Notes under the pieces: model-generated
Database searches by the model: none
What the model was told of the DNA's origin: nothing
What the model saw: only the letters and a program-made list of their open reading frames with translations
Source: Nemania diffusa
Taxonomy: Eukaryota; Ascomycota; Sordariomycetes; Xylariales; Xylariaceae
Direction: 5' to 3'
Assembly: GCA_038501195.1 (NCBI GenBank)
Contig: JBBPUQ010000010.1
Span: 885,501 to 949,500 of the forward strand
DNA length: 64,000 nucleotides
Made by a program: the position numbers and the translations under genes
Shown: positions 1 to 12,140 of the stretch, piece by piece
Numbering within the stretch: the stretch's first letter is position 1
How the letters are laid out: every line of letters starts with the position of its first letter

Positions 1-760
1 GTTTATAAAAATTAAAAATTTTATTTAAAGCTTTATTATATTATTTTTTAATAGTATATATAAACTATAGCAATTTTAAATAATATTATAAAAAGTTTAA
101 ATATATAAATACAAAAATAAAATATATATATAATAAAACAATAAATTTAAAATATTTAATATATTATAAAAAATTAACTTAAATATAAAATAAATAGTTT
201 TAGCTTAAAAATATACTAAAAGATTTAAAATATATAAATAGTACTAAAAAAGCAAATTATTTATAATATATTATAACTAGTTTAATTAACTTTTATATAT
301 TTATAAAAATTATAAACTATTTTAAAATATATATATAATAAAAAATAAAACAATAATATAAATAGTTATAACTTATAATTTTATTATTATTTATTTTATT
401 TTATAATTTATTAATTAAAAAAAGTTATAAAAAAAAAGAATATAAAAAAAAAAAAAAAAGCTATAAAAAAAATATAGTATAAAAAATAAAAAATATAGTA
501 CAATTATATTTAATAGTTATAACTATATTTATAATTATTTTTTTTTTTATTTATAAATATAATATATTAAAAATATTATAAATTAAATTTATAAAAAATT
601 ATATTTAAGTTTTATAAATTAACAATAATATAAAAAAGTGTTATTATATAATTAATTATATATAGCTAAATATTTATTTATATAAAAAAAAAAAAAAATA
701 ATAAAAAGCTAAACTTTTAGTAAATCAACAGTAGTTAAAAGTTGCTAAATAAATAGTTTA
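1..760. repeat. RIP-mutated AT-rich repeat, cut by window edge
   Basis: Nearly all A and T with long A-runs on the + strand. It looks like the elements to its right, but no second LTR or coding motif could be placed, so the family is not assigned. Composition returns to normal near 770, just before the transporter fragment. It is probably the right end of a further repeat lying mostly outside the window. Confidence 0.6.
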
Positions 761-932
761 TTATAGTTGTAAGCGTAGATTTTAGCTTAATATGCTCTTA
801 ATACCTTTTAGGAAGCTCTGGGGTTTTTGCTACGCAGAAGCCCCCCGGCGTCAAATATACTAACCAATTAACTAACTAACCAACCTCAGACTTCGCTTCT
901 TGTAAAATTGAGGAGCTTGGATTGGACTAGGA
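761..932 (+). pseudogene. 5' fragment of disrupted MFS transporter
   Basis: A short island of normal composition between AT-rich DNA and element A. From about 893 the + strand reads TSLLVKLRSLDWTRT, which runs in frame into the transporter piece beyond element A once 933-8243 is left out. LDW followed by a TF-F-AG segment is typical of the middle of fungal DHA14-type MFS proteins. The stretch before 893 holds several ACTAAC repeats and a CCTCAG that could be a branch site and 3' splice site, so 893 may be an exon start. The N-terminal half of the gene is not visible. Its last five bases, TAGGA (928-932), are the left target-site copy of element A. Confidence 0.6.
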
Positions 933-1258
933 TGTTATACGGCCAAGACTGCTTAAAACCTACAGGAAGCTATTGACTAGTTATATGTGTATGCATTCAA
1001 CAGTTTTAGATTTACTCACTTGTATGAAAGCTATTAGAAAAAAAAGGTTACTTAGATTTGCAACTATATGCAAAGACAATTAATAGTTTTAGAAAATATT
1101 AAAATATATAAACTGTAGCTTAGGACTTTTAAGTATTTAAAGGACTGATTTTTTTTAATTAAAAAAAAAAAAAGAATTATAAACTTTGTAAAACTAAAGT
1201 AATTTATTAGTTAAATATAAACTTTGTTTTAAATTTTATAATTTTAGCTTTTGTTATA
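933..1258 (+). repeat. Left LTR of element A
   Basis: 326 bp, beginning TGTTATACGG. The outer part keeps many C and G bases, while the inner end is strongly RIP-mutated (GTTATA where the right LTR has GTTACA). It aligns along its length with 7913-8238, with a mirror-image pattern of mutation. Confidence 0.93.
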
Positions 1259-3979
1259 AATAAATCACTTTTTATTTAAAAAAACTTCTATATATTATTT
1301 ACTTTTTTTTTAAAACTTTATTTTACTTTTTTTTTTTTATAAGCTTTTATACTTTTTAAATTTGCAATATTTATTGTTAATAATTTTATTAATAATTAAC
1401 TTTTTATAACTATGTTTATTATTAGTAGTAGTATTACTTTATATTTATTTGTTAGTTTTATAGTTAAATTATTTATAAATATTTCTGCTTTAGCTTTATA
1501 AGAATCCAAAAAAAGCGGGTCTAAAAAAAACTTTAGTAAATTAGAAAAAAAAATACTTTTTTTTTTGCTTTTTATTAAATCAGAAAACTTAAAAAATTTC
1601 AACAAATCAAAAAACGAAAAATCTTTATTTTCGGAAAAAGCTAAACAATTTAGTCCTAAAAAAAAAAACTTTATTTTTAAAGAAACTTTCGAACTAATAT
1701 ATAATTTGCTTTTAGTGTCGCTTTAAAAATTATTTATTTTTTCATATATAAATTTTATATAAATATATATTTTTTTATTTATATATTTTTTTTTTTTTTA
1801 AATATTAATATATAAATTTGAAATAACTTTTTTTATTGTTACTTATATCAAAGTATTATAAATTGCTTTTAATATTTTTAGTATTTTTTTAATATTTATT
1901 TTATTTTTTGTTAAAGCAGTTTTATTTTTTATTAACTATTTTTATAACTTATAAATAGTTTGATTTTTATTAATAACTTTTTAAAATTGTTTACACTTTT
2001 AACAAATTTTTTTATATAGTTAATTTTTTATTAAATTAACTATAGCGATTTTAAAATTAACTACTAAAGCAACTTTTTAATTTAATAATATTTTAATATT
2101 ATATTAACTTTTTAATTTTTAATATATTATATTTTATAAAAATAAAAATATTTAAATAATAAATGTTATAGTTTAAAACTTTTTTATATAAACAGTTAAA
2201 CTATATTAATAAATATAAAATATATATAAGTTTATTTAAACTTTAGTATATAATATAACTAAAATATAAATTAATTAAAACTAACTTATTTAAAAATTCT
2301 ATATTTTTATATATTATATATATAATATTATAGCAATAATATATAAAGCTAATATAAAAGTTTAAAAAATATAAACTTTATAGTTTTAAATTTAAATATA
2401 AAATATAAGTTTAGTATTTATATAAAAAGTTTAAATAGTTATTATATAATTAATAAATGATTTGTTAATATATAATAAAACTATTAAAAAGTTTTAAAAT
2501 ATAGTAAAAATTTATTATAATATTTTTTATATATTTTATTTTAAAGTATAAAAATAAAAATAAATTTATATTAAATTAATAATAGATTTTAATATATAAA
2601 CTTATATTATAAAAAAATAATTATAAAATTTTTATAATAAAACTATTGATTTTATATAAATTACTAATTTTTGATTATATATAGAAAAAGCTATTAAAGA
2701 AATATAAAAATAATTGCAAAATAATTAAAAAGTAAATATAAACTTTATTATTAATAATTTTTAAAAAAAAAGTGTAATAGTTAAATTTATAATATAATTT
2801 TTAACTTTTGTTAATTGATTTTTTATAAATAAAACTTTATTTAAATTTGCTACAAAATATTTTAATAGTAAAGTTTGCTTTTAAAAACAATTAATTAAGA
2901 AATATTTTTAAGCGACTTAAATATAAAATGTTTTAAAAACAGTAACTATTTAATATTAAACTATTTAAATTTAACTAATAGTGTTAACTAGTACTAACGA
3001 ACTAAAAAACTTTGATTTTAATAAATTTAATAATAAATATAAATTTTTAATACTATTGTAAGATTTTTTAAAAAGATTGTTATAAAAGCTTATAAGTAAT
3101 AATAAAAACAGTAATAACGATTTATTTTTACTTTTAAACAATAAAAACAGATTAATATATATAATAAAACATTTGATTTATTTTTTAATAACTATAACAA
3201 TTAATTTTATATAATTAAATAAATCTATTAATTATAATAGCAAAAACTTTTTTAAATTTTAGCTATAATAAAACTAAGTATAAATATATATATAAATTTA
3301 TATTAAAACTTTTTTAAACAATTATATATAAATTAATTAAAATAGTTTTTTGTTAATTAATAAAATTTAAATATAATATTAGCAAAAAGTTATTTAGTTG
3401 TATTAATTAAGCTTTAAAAACTAATAGCTAGCTTATAAAGCTGCTTTAAAAAATCGGTTTTAAAATTTTTTTAAAAAATATTAAAACTTTAAAAAAATAT
3501 ATAAGTTAAAATATTAAAATAATATAACATAATATTTTATAAAGCTATTAAACTTTAATAAAGTTGTTAAATAGTTTAAAATAATATTTTAAATTTATAT
3601 AATTAAAACTTTTTTTAATAAAATTATTAAACTAGTTTATAATAAAAAAAGTAGTTTTTTTAAAAATAATAATAATTTTTTTAAAACTATTTAAAAAGTT
3701 AGCTAAATTTATAAAAATATATTAATTAATTTTAATATTTTATTAAAAAAAAAGTTTATTTCGATATAAAAATATTTAAAATTAAATTAAACTAATAGTA
3801 AATATAAAAATTGCTTTAATTTTAGCAACTAAAATCGATTTTTAAAAAAAGATATTAGTAAAAAATCTGCTGTTAAAAATTTTAAAAAAGCAATTAAAAC
3901 TGATCTAAAGTTTAAATATTAAATATTTAATAAAAATATTTTAATTAATATTATATAAGCTGCTATAAATTAATTTAAA

Positions 3980-4040
3980 AAAAATAGCAAAATATATTAG
4001 TGCTATAAATATAATAATTATTAAACTTTAGTTTGTTTTA
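3980..4040 (+). other. Possible gag zinc-knuckle remnant of element A
   Basis: A short run reading CYK followed by a mutated cysteine position lies upstream of pol, where a gag CCHC knuckle would be. The histidine spacing does not fit cleanly, so this rests mainly on position. Confidence 0.2.
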
Positions 4041-5208
4041 TTTAAAAAAATATAAACAAATAAACTATTTTTTTAGTATTAAAAAAAATTTTTATTATTA
4101 AATAAAAAAGCAACAAAAAGTTATTACTTATTATTTTAAAAAAAGTAAAAGTAAATGTTATTATTTTAAACTAAGTATTATTTAATTTTATAAAAATAAA
4201 AAATAATTTTGATTTAGATTTTTAAATAGCTTTTATATTATATTTTATAAAAATTTACAGCTAAATTAAAGTAAAAGAATTGTAATTGTTGCTTTTAAAA
4301 AAAATTGCAATATTAATATAAATAATAATAAATAAATTAATAAATAATTTAAAACTAGTTATTAATTTATTATATTTATAACTTTTATATATAATAAAAA
4401 AAAATATATAGTATAAGTTTTATTAAATATTAGTAGTTTAATTTTAATATTTTTTTTTATTTAAGCTTAAAAGTAAAAACTTTTAATAATTAAATATAAA
4501 ATTTTAAAATTAATAACTATTTTTAATATTACTATTATAAAAAAAAGCAAAAAATATTATATTAATGATTTAGTATTACAATATTAAAACAACTATTTTA
4601 TATAATTTAATTTTAAACTTTTAGTATTTAATACTTAATGTAATATTATTTTATTGCAATAGTAAATAAAACAGTATTTGCTAGTTTATTTTTTTAACAG
4701 AAATAATATATAATTTATTTTATATTATTATTAAAAAAATTGCACTAGTTTAATTATATTAAGTTAATTGAAAAAAAAACTAAATGTTATATTAATTTAA
4801 ACTGCTGTTTAAATTGTTTTAAAAAATGTATTAGCTAAGTTTTATAAATATTTATTAATTATAAATAAAAAAGCAGTAATAAAACTTTTAAACTATTAAT
4901 TATAAAATTATAAAATAAATTTTTATAAAAAAAAGTTGCTTTTATAAAAACTTTTATATATTATAAATATAAAAAAACTTGATATTTTTAAATTATAGTT
5001 TAACGAAATATTAAATAGTAGCTAAATTTGTAAATTTATTTTATTTTGTAAAGTTTTTTTTATATTTATAAAAAAAAAAGATTTAAATAACTTTTTATGC
5101 TTTATAATAAACTATAAAAAATTTAACAAAATAATAATATTAATAAAATATTTTATTTTTTTAATTAATAAGTTATAAATTCGATTTTGTATAGTTAAAT
5201 AGTTTATT

Positions 5209-5720
5209 AAAATTGATTTAAAATCTAAGTTTTATTTAGTATATATTAAAAAAAGTTATAAATAAAAAACTGCTTTTTGTTATAAGTACAAGCTTTTTGA
5301 ATATATTGTTATATTAATAAAGCTTATTAATATATTTATTACTTTTTAGTTAATAATAAATAATATTTTTCGAAATTTTATTAATACTGAGCTACTAATA
5401 TATTTTAACGATTTTTTAATTTATATAAACATTTTTAAAAAATATAATTATATTATAAAAAAAATATTTCGACAATTAATTAAGCACAACTTTACTGTTG
5501 TATTATAAAAGTATAAATAAATAATACAAAAAGTAGAATTTTTTAGCTATATTATTAATATAAAAAGCATTGCTATAACTAAAAACAAAATTAACTATAT
5601 TATAAACTAAAAAGCTTTAAAAATTTTAAAAAAGTATTAGCAATTTGTAAGTTTTATTAATTTTTACTAATGCTTTATTAAAAATTTCTTAAAAATTGTA
5701 AAATTTTTAACTAATATTAA
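5209..5720 (+). pseudogene. RIP-broken gypsy reverse transcriptase and RT connection (element A)
   Basis: The + strand reads KIDLKSKFYLVYIKK, then KTAF, then LFEYIV, then YFNDFLIY at 5401-5424, then KHNFTVVL, VEFFSYII and, at about 5641-5700, a match to the segment between RT and RNase H (FINFY..CFIKNF..IVKFLT). This block order is the Ty3/gypsy RT core. The catalytic double aspartate appears as Asn-Asp, and in-frame stops replace Trp and Gln positions, both expected from RIP. The protein is dead but the family call is firm. Confidence 0.9.
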
Positions 5721-7380
5721 CAAAAAAAACAAAAGAAATTAAAAGTAAATTAAAAAAATAAAAGAAATATTTTAACTTTTTAAATATTATTTTATTATTG
5801 TTTCAATATTTATATATTTTAACTTAAAGTATATAATATATATTAAAATAAATATATTAAACTTTGTTTTAAATGTAGTTATGTTTTAAAAAAACAAAAA
5901 TAAAAAGCTATAACTTATAGCTTTTTATTTTAAAAAATTTATACTAGCTAAAATAAACTATAAAATTTATAATAAAAAACTTTTTATAATAGTAAATTTA
6001 TTTAATTAATAAAAACAATATTTAAAAAAAACTAAACATTATATTAAAATATATTTAAACTATTAAAATTTAATATATTTTATTATTACTAAAGTTTTTA
6101 ATAAACAATAAATATAATAAATTTAACAACTATTAATATATTAGTTTATTATTAATTATAAATTTAGTAAATAAAATAAAAAAGCTAATATTTTATTTAA
6201 ATTGAATTAATATCGGTTTAAAAAAAAAAAATTAAAAATTAGCTTATAAAGTCAATTTTGCAAAATAAATATTTTTTATATTTTAATAGCTTTTTAAAAC
6301 TAATACTTGTATTTTTTGCAGTAGTTATATTAACTTTTTAACAACTTTATAGTTTATTAATATTTAAATAAACAATATATTTTATAAACTATATAAAAAA
6401 AACAAAATTAAAAAACTTTAAATATATTTTAAAAATATAAACTTTATATAAAAATGTAATAGTTAAAAAAAACAGCTTGCTATATAAAAAAAAATATTTA
6501 TAAATATTTTAAACTTTATAGTAAAAAATAATAAAAACGAAATATAACATTTTAATTATTAGTTATATAAATATAAATAAAACTTTTAAATTAATTATTT
6601 ATAATTTTTAATAGCTTAATATTAAAAAAATCGTAAAAAGTTTTATAAATAATTATTTAAAATATTAATATAACAAAATATTTAAATATATATTTTTTAA
6701 TTATTTATAGTTTATAAAGTTTTATTATAAACTATAAAACATAATAACAATAGATTTTATTACTAATTTTTTTTTTTTTAATAGATATAACTTTATTTAA
6801 GTAATAGTTAACTTTTTTATAAAAATAAAGCATTTTATTTTATTAAAAATAAAAAATAAAAAAACAAAAAATTTTATTAAAATTTTTACAAAAACTTATT
6901 AAAAATATTATAATATTTTTTTTAATATAATATTTAATAAAAACTTTAAATTTATAACATATTTATAAAAAAACTTTTTTAAATTAATAAGCATTAAATT
7001 TTATATAAATATAACATTTTATTTTTAAATTAACAACTAAATTAAACAATTAAACTAATTTTTTAAAATTTATTTATATATTTTTATAAACTATAAAATA
7101 TTAAACTAAAAAAATTCTTTATTAACTACAAAGTTTGTATATAATAATATAATTTTATTATTTATATATATAACTTTTTTTTATATTAATTACAGTTTTT
7201 ATTTTATAGTTTATAATTTATTTTTTAGTATTTTTTGCAATTTAAATAGCTAGTTATATATTTATTAAATAATTTAAATTTATAAAAAAATTAAAGCTTA
7301 TTTTAAAACAAGCTATAAAAAAATAAAAAAATAAACTAATAAATATAAAAAAAAAGCTTTTATATATAAAAAAAACTAAC

Positions 7381-7560
7381 TAGTTATATTAAATATATAA
7401 TATATTAAAACTAAACGACTTGTTAAAAAGTTTAATAATAAAATATTAAAACTTTTTAAAATTTAAAAAGTAATTTTTTTTACTATTGTTAAACTTATTT
7501 TATTTAAAAAGTAAAAAATTTACAACTTGTTTTATATTTCGTTTATAAAACTATACTATA
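7381..7560 (+). pseudogene. Integrase C-terminal region of element A
   Basis: Read on +, with stops, this gives IKTKRLVKKFNNK, then LKLFKI, TIVKLIL and KIYNLFYISFI. It is the conserved end of gypsy integrases, a segment that usually reads as rxS-KLdxr followed by GPF-I and a IHxVFHVSLL-type box. It lies 350 bp before the right LTR, where the end of pol is expected. No chromodomain could be recognised after it. Confidence 0.8.
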
Positions 7561-7912
7561 TTAGTAATTAAATACTGTTTAATTTTAATTAAATTTTATA
7601 TAAAACTAGATTTATAAAAGCTATTAATAAGTATTATGTTAACAAAATAATAAACTTTATAAAAATTTAAAAGTATATAAAATATTTTATTAAATAAAAA
7701 AACTAGTTTATTAAATAGTACTAAACTTAAAAATTTTATAAATATTTATATAGCTTTAAAACTAAATAAACAATTAAAAAGTTTTATATATAATATTTAA
7801 AAAAGTTTAAAAATGCTTATGTTAACAATAATAATTATATTAGCTTTTTAACTAATTAAAAATAAAAAGTTGTTATATTTAAAAGTAAATATAAAAAGAA
7901 AAAAAAATGTAA

Positions 7913-8238
7913 TATTATATAGCTAAAACTGTTTAAAATTTATAAAAAACTATTAATTAATTATATATATATATATTTAATAGTTTTAAACTTATTTATT
8001 TGTATAAAAGCTATTAAAAAAAAAAAGTTATTTAAATTTACAATTATATACAAAAACAATTAATAGTTTTAAAAAGTATTAAAATGTATAAACTGTAGCT
8101 TAAAACCTTTAAATACTTAAAAAACTGATTTTTTTTAACTGAAAAGAAAAAAGAAATCATAAACTTTGTAAAACTAAAATGATTTATTAGTTAAATATAG
8201 ACTTTGTTCTAAGCCTTATAATTCTAGCCCTTGTTACA
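7913..8238 (+). repeat. Right LTR of element A
   Basis: 326 bp. The inner start is RIP-mutated (TATTATATAGC for the TGTTATACGGC of the left copy), while the outer end is nearly intact and ends TTGTTACA. The duplication TAGGA follows at 8239-8243. Confidence 0.93.
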
Positions 8239-8243
8239 TAGGA

Positions 8244-8837
8244 CGTTTTTTTTTACCGCTGGTAGTGTGATCTTCATTCTTTTACTAAGCTGGGCTGGCA
8301 ACCTATACCTTTGAGATTCGTTTTGTATATTACTTCCCCTGCTACTCGGCGCCGGTATACTTATTGCCTTCGCTGTATATGAACGTAGACCCTCGCTGCC
8401 GGTCATGCCCTATCGTATCTTTCACTCTAGAACTCCCGTTTCGGCTCTAGTAGGCGTCTTTTTCCACGGAATGTCGCTCTATTCGTTACTCCAATGGTTA
8501 CCGCTTCTGTATCGGGCTGTCGCGCTCGAGACTGTACTTCAATCTGCAGTTACTCTCTTGCCTACTAGTGCTGTTAGCGTTCTATCCGCAGTTGCCGGGG
8601 TAGCTATCGTCGGGGTAGCCAATATCGGCTATAGATGGAGCATTCGGCTGTCTTGGATCTTCACAGTAGTTGGAACGGGTGTTCTGGTCTTATTAGACGC
8701 AAACTCTTCTGCTAATCTTCGACGAGGATTGCCTATTATTTGGGGCGCAGGCATTGGCTCCTTGCTCCGTCTTCTCGTTCTTCCACTCCAAGCAAGTGTA
8801 TTACAAGTTGATGACACTAGCCTCGCAATAGGAATAT
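8244..8837 (+). pseudogene. Middle fragment of disrupted DHA14-type MFS transporter
   Basis: Single-copy sequence of normal composition between elements A and C. One frame reads FFFTAGSVIFILLLSWAGN, a TGA stop at 8312-8314 where relatives have Trp, then a helix, then MPYRIFHSRT (8405 onward), FFHGMSLYSLLQWLPLLYRA, and further hydrophobic segments up to VDDTSLAIGI. This is the second half of a 14-helix drug:H+ antiporter-type major facilitator: membrane-bound efflux of small molecules is the family role, but the substrate cannot be told. It ends at AATAT (8833-8837), the left target-site copy of element C, and continues in frame at 31416. The in-frame stop shows decay beyond the insertions. 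Confidence 0.85.
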
Positions 8838-9064
8838 TGTTACGTATAAGAGTACAATCGAGCTTAGCAAGTAGAATTGAACCAGTGTAACTAAAACGAT
8901 TCTGAAAAGTATATTGAAGTGAGGCCTGCCGAGTATTTTAGTTACTTTGGCTTTTTGATTTTTAAGCTTTATATATATATATATGTTCTTAGTAAATACT
9001 GAGATCGGGCTTAATGCTTTGTTTTTAAGCTTCGATTTTATAATTGTTTTTATTTGCTTGTAAT
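8838..9064 (-). repeat. Left LTR of element C, piece 1 (227 bp)
   Basis: Begins TGTTACGTATAAGAG and is little mutated. It aligns base for base with 31017 onward, where the same bases read TATTATATATAAAAA. A short TA repeat lies at about 8970-8983. Ends in TAAT (9061-9064), the target site taken by B1. Confidence 0.9.
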
Positions 9065-9366
9065 TATAAGGGCTGAAAAAAAACAGCTAATATAGCATAC
9101 ATAAAAATACTATATATTTAGAAGAAAATATTAAGCTAAAAAAAAAAAAAAGAAAAAAATTAAATCTGCAATAACAAGCTCGATTATATACAAGTTTTTT
9201 TTTTTATAATAAATACTTTTTTTATTGTTTTAATATTATTTATTATATTTTTATTGTTTATTTTTAATATAATAAAATAAATATTTACTATAAAATATAA
9301 TAAATGCTTTAATATATTTTTTATATATTGTTTTTTTATATAATAAATATAGTTTAATTATAATTA
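9065..9366 (-). repeat. Left LTR of B1
   Basis: 302 bp starting TATAAGGGCTG (TG changed to TA). It is the least mutated part of B1 and matches 16417-16718. Confidence 0.88.
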
Positions 9367-11819
9367 TTTTTTTATTTGTTTAAAGTTTGTTTTAAATTTA
9401 TAATAATTATAAAATTAATAAATAGTTTAAACTTTATAAAATTTAACTTTATAAAGTTATATTTAATTAAACTTAATATAATTGTTATTTTTATAATTTA
9501 ATTTAATTTATTTTTTTTTAAAAATTTTTATTTAATATTTTAATTATTTAAATAGTTTTGCTTTATTAAAATAAATATTATAATATTATTATAATAAAGT
9601 AAAAAAGTTATAAAAATTAATAATAAAATATTATATATTATTTAAGTTTTAATTTTTTTAGTTTATTTTATAAAACAGTTTTTTATATTAAATTTATAAA
9701 AATAAAATTTTTTTAATTTTTAATTTTTTGCTATTAATATTTAAATTTATAATTTTTTTATTTAAATGTTTATATTTTTATTTAAATAATAAATTATTTA
9801 TATATTTTTATAATTAATTTATATAAAATTAATATATTTTTTTTTATTAGTTTAACAGTTTTAATAAATAAATATAATTTTTATATTTTAAAATTTTATA
9901 TAATATTTATATAAAAAAATAATTAAATTTATTATTTAAACAATTAATTTATTTATTTTTTTTTTTTAAATATAAACAAAGTTATTTATATTAAAATTTA
10001 GTTTTTATTTATATTTATTAATTTGTTTAATTATTTTGTTTTATATTTTTTACATTTAATTTTTAGTTATAAATAAATATTTATAAGTTTATTTTTTAAA
10101 TATTTATACTTTTTATTAAATAAGTTTTTTTTAAATAAAAAATTTAATAATTATTTTTGTTTTATTTTTTTAATTAAAAATTATATATATAAATTATTTT
10201 ATAATAACTTTTTTAAAAAAAAAACTTTTTAATAAATTATATAATAATATAGCTTAAATATTATTTAAAACTAGCAATATGTTTAATTAATTATTTTAAA
10301 AATAATTAATATAAAAATATAACTATTAATTAATTTATTAATATATATTTTTTATTTGTTTTATTGTTTTATAATATTTTATAAATAAAAAATTTAGTTT
10401 TATTTTATAAGTTTATAATAATTTGTTTATAAAATTTTTAATAAACTAAAAATTTTAATTATTTATAATAAATTTAAACTATTTAAATAACTAATAAAAG
10501 CTTTTATAATATATTTAAATTATATTTTTTATTATAATTAATAAATTATAAAATATAATTTAATAAAATTTAAATAAATAATTTATTATAATAAAAATTA
10601 TATTATTATTTGATTTATTTTTAAAAAAACTTTTAAAATTAATAACAATATATTATTAAAAATAGTTTAAAACTTTAAATAAATAAAGTTTGCTTAATAT
10701 TTTATTTTAAAATGTTTTAATAACTTTGTAAAAATAGTTAATTATATATATATTAATATTTTTAAATATTTTTAACTATTAATATTTATTTATTATTAAT
10801 TTTTTAGTTTTATTTTTTTTAAAATAAACTATTAAAATTTAGTTATAAACTTTTTAAATTATTTTTATTTATAAATTGTTTATATTAATTATAATTAAAT
10901 ATTTTTTATATATTATTAAATTTTTAAATATTTAATAATTTATTTATAATATATTAAATATTAACTTTTTATATTTTTTTAATAAAAAGTTTTTGTAATT
11001 AATTTATAATAAAATATTAATTAAAAATATATTTAATATAAATAATAATTTATTAATAACTAGTTTGTAAATTTTAATTACTTATAAAATAAAATATTTT
11101 AAAATAAAGTTTTTTAAAGTTAGCTATTTTAAAGTTATAACTAGCTAAAAAAATATTATTATATATTGTTTGTTTTTTTTTATTTTTAATTTTTTAATTT
11201 ATTTTTTAGTTTTAATATAATATTTAAAATAATATTTTAAATTTTTAGCTAATAAATAATTATAAAATTATAATATAATATTAATTTAATTTATTTAATT
11301 TATTAAAAATTTAATATATATTTAATAATAAAATATTTTAATATTATATAATTAATAATTATTATAAAAAGTTTAATTTATTATAAATTTATTAGTTTTA
11401 TTTTTTAATAAATAAGTTTTTTTATTATTACTAATATTTTTTTGTTATAAATGTTATAATTAAATTTAATTTTATAAAATATTTTAAAATAAAATATTAT
11501 AAAATATTAATTATTTTTTAAGCTATTTTTTTATAAAAAACAATTTATAATTATTTTATTAAATATATTTATTTTTATATATATTTTTATATTAAATAAA
11601 AAATAATAAAATATTAGTGCTAATAATAAAGTTTACTTTAATTAATTAAATATTTTTTAATATATTTTAAACTAGTTAAAACAAATTATAATAATTATTA
11701 ATTAAATTAATAATTTTATAATATAGCTAAACTTTTTAATAAATTATTTATAAAAATTATAAAATTTTAAAAAAAACTATTTTTTTTAAACTTAAATTAT
11801 ACTATATTTTTTAAATAGT

Positions 11820-12140
11820 TTTTATTTATAAATTATTTTAGTTTTTATTAAGTTTATTTTAATTTTATTAATATTAATAATAAATTTTAAAAATTTAGTT
11901 TTAATTATATAAAATTTATATTTTTTTAAATTTATTTATAATTTTATAGCTTATAATTTATTTAAAACTTTTTTTATATAAAGTTTATATTTAATTTTAT
12001 TATTTAAATATATTAATATATTATTAATATATATTATATAAAATATATTAAAATATTTAACTAAAATATTATTAATAAATTATTAAAATATAATTAATTT
12101 ATTTATTAAACTAAAAAATAAAATATTAAATTAATATATT
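11820..12140 (-). pseudogene. RIP-broken gypsy reverse transcriptase of B1
   Basis: This stretch aligns with the readable RT of B2 at 19190-19500 with a constant offset. The YINN position of B2 falls at 12020-12031. Nearly all C and G are gone, so the call rests on the alignment with B2. Confidence 0.75.

Larger units (their letters stand above)
933..8238 (+). mobile_element. Element A: full-length RIP-mutated Ty3/gypsy retrotransposon
   Basis: A complete LTR element of 7306 bp flanked by the duplication TAGGA (928-932 and 8239-8243). The two LTRs are 326 bp each (933-1258, 7913-8238); the left starts TG and the right ends CA. An A-rich purine tract at about 7890-7907 precedes the right LTR, as expected of a + strand element. 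Reverse transcriptase, RT-connection and integrase C-terminal sequence can be read on the + strand in gypsy order (RT before integrase), broken by many stops. Differences between the aligned LTRs are mostly C-to-T and G-to-A. It inserted in the MFS gene in the same orientation as the gene. It cannot be active. Confidence 0.93.

Noticed and set aside
1396..1605. 69-codon minus-strand ORF in element A
   Set aside because: It lies in RIP-mutated DNA of a + strand gypsy element; Lys/Asn/Ile-rich chance frame.
8224..8406. Minus-strand ORF across the end of the LTR of A
   Set aside because: It spans the transposon/gene junction and has no motif; the + frame is the transporter.
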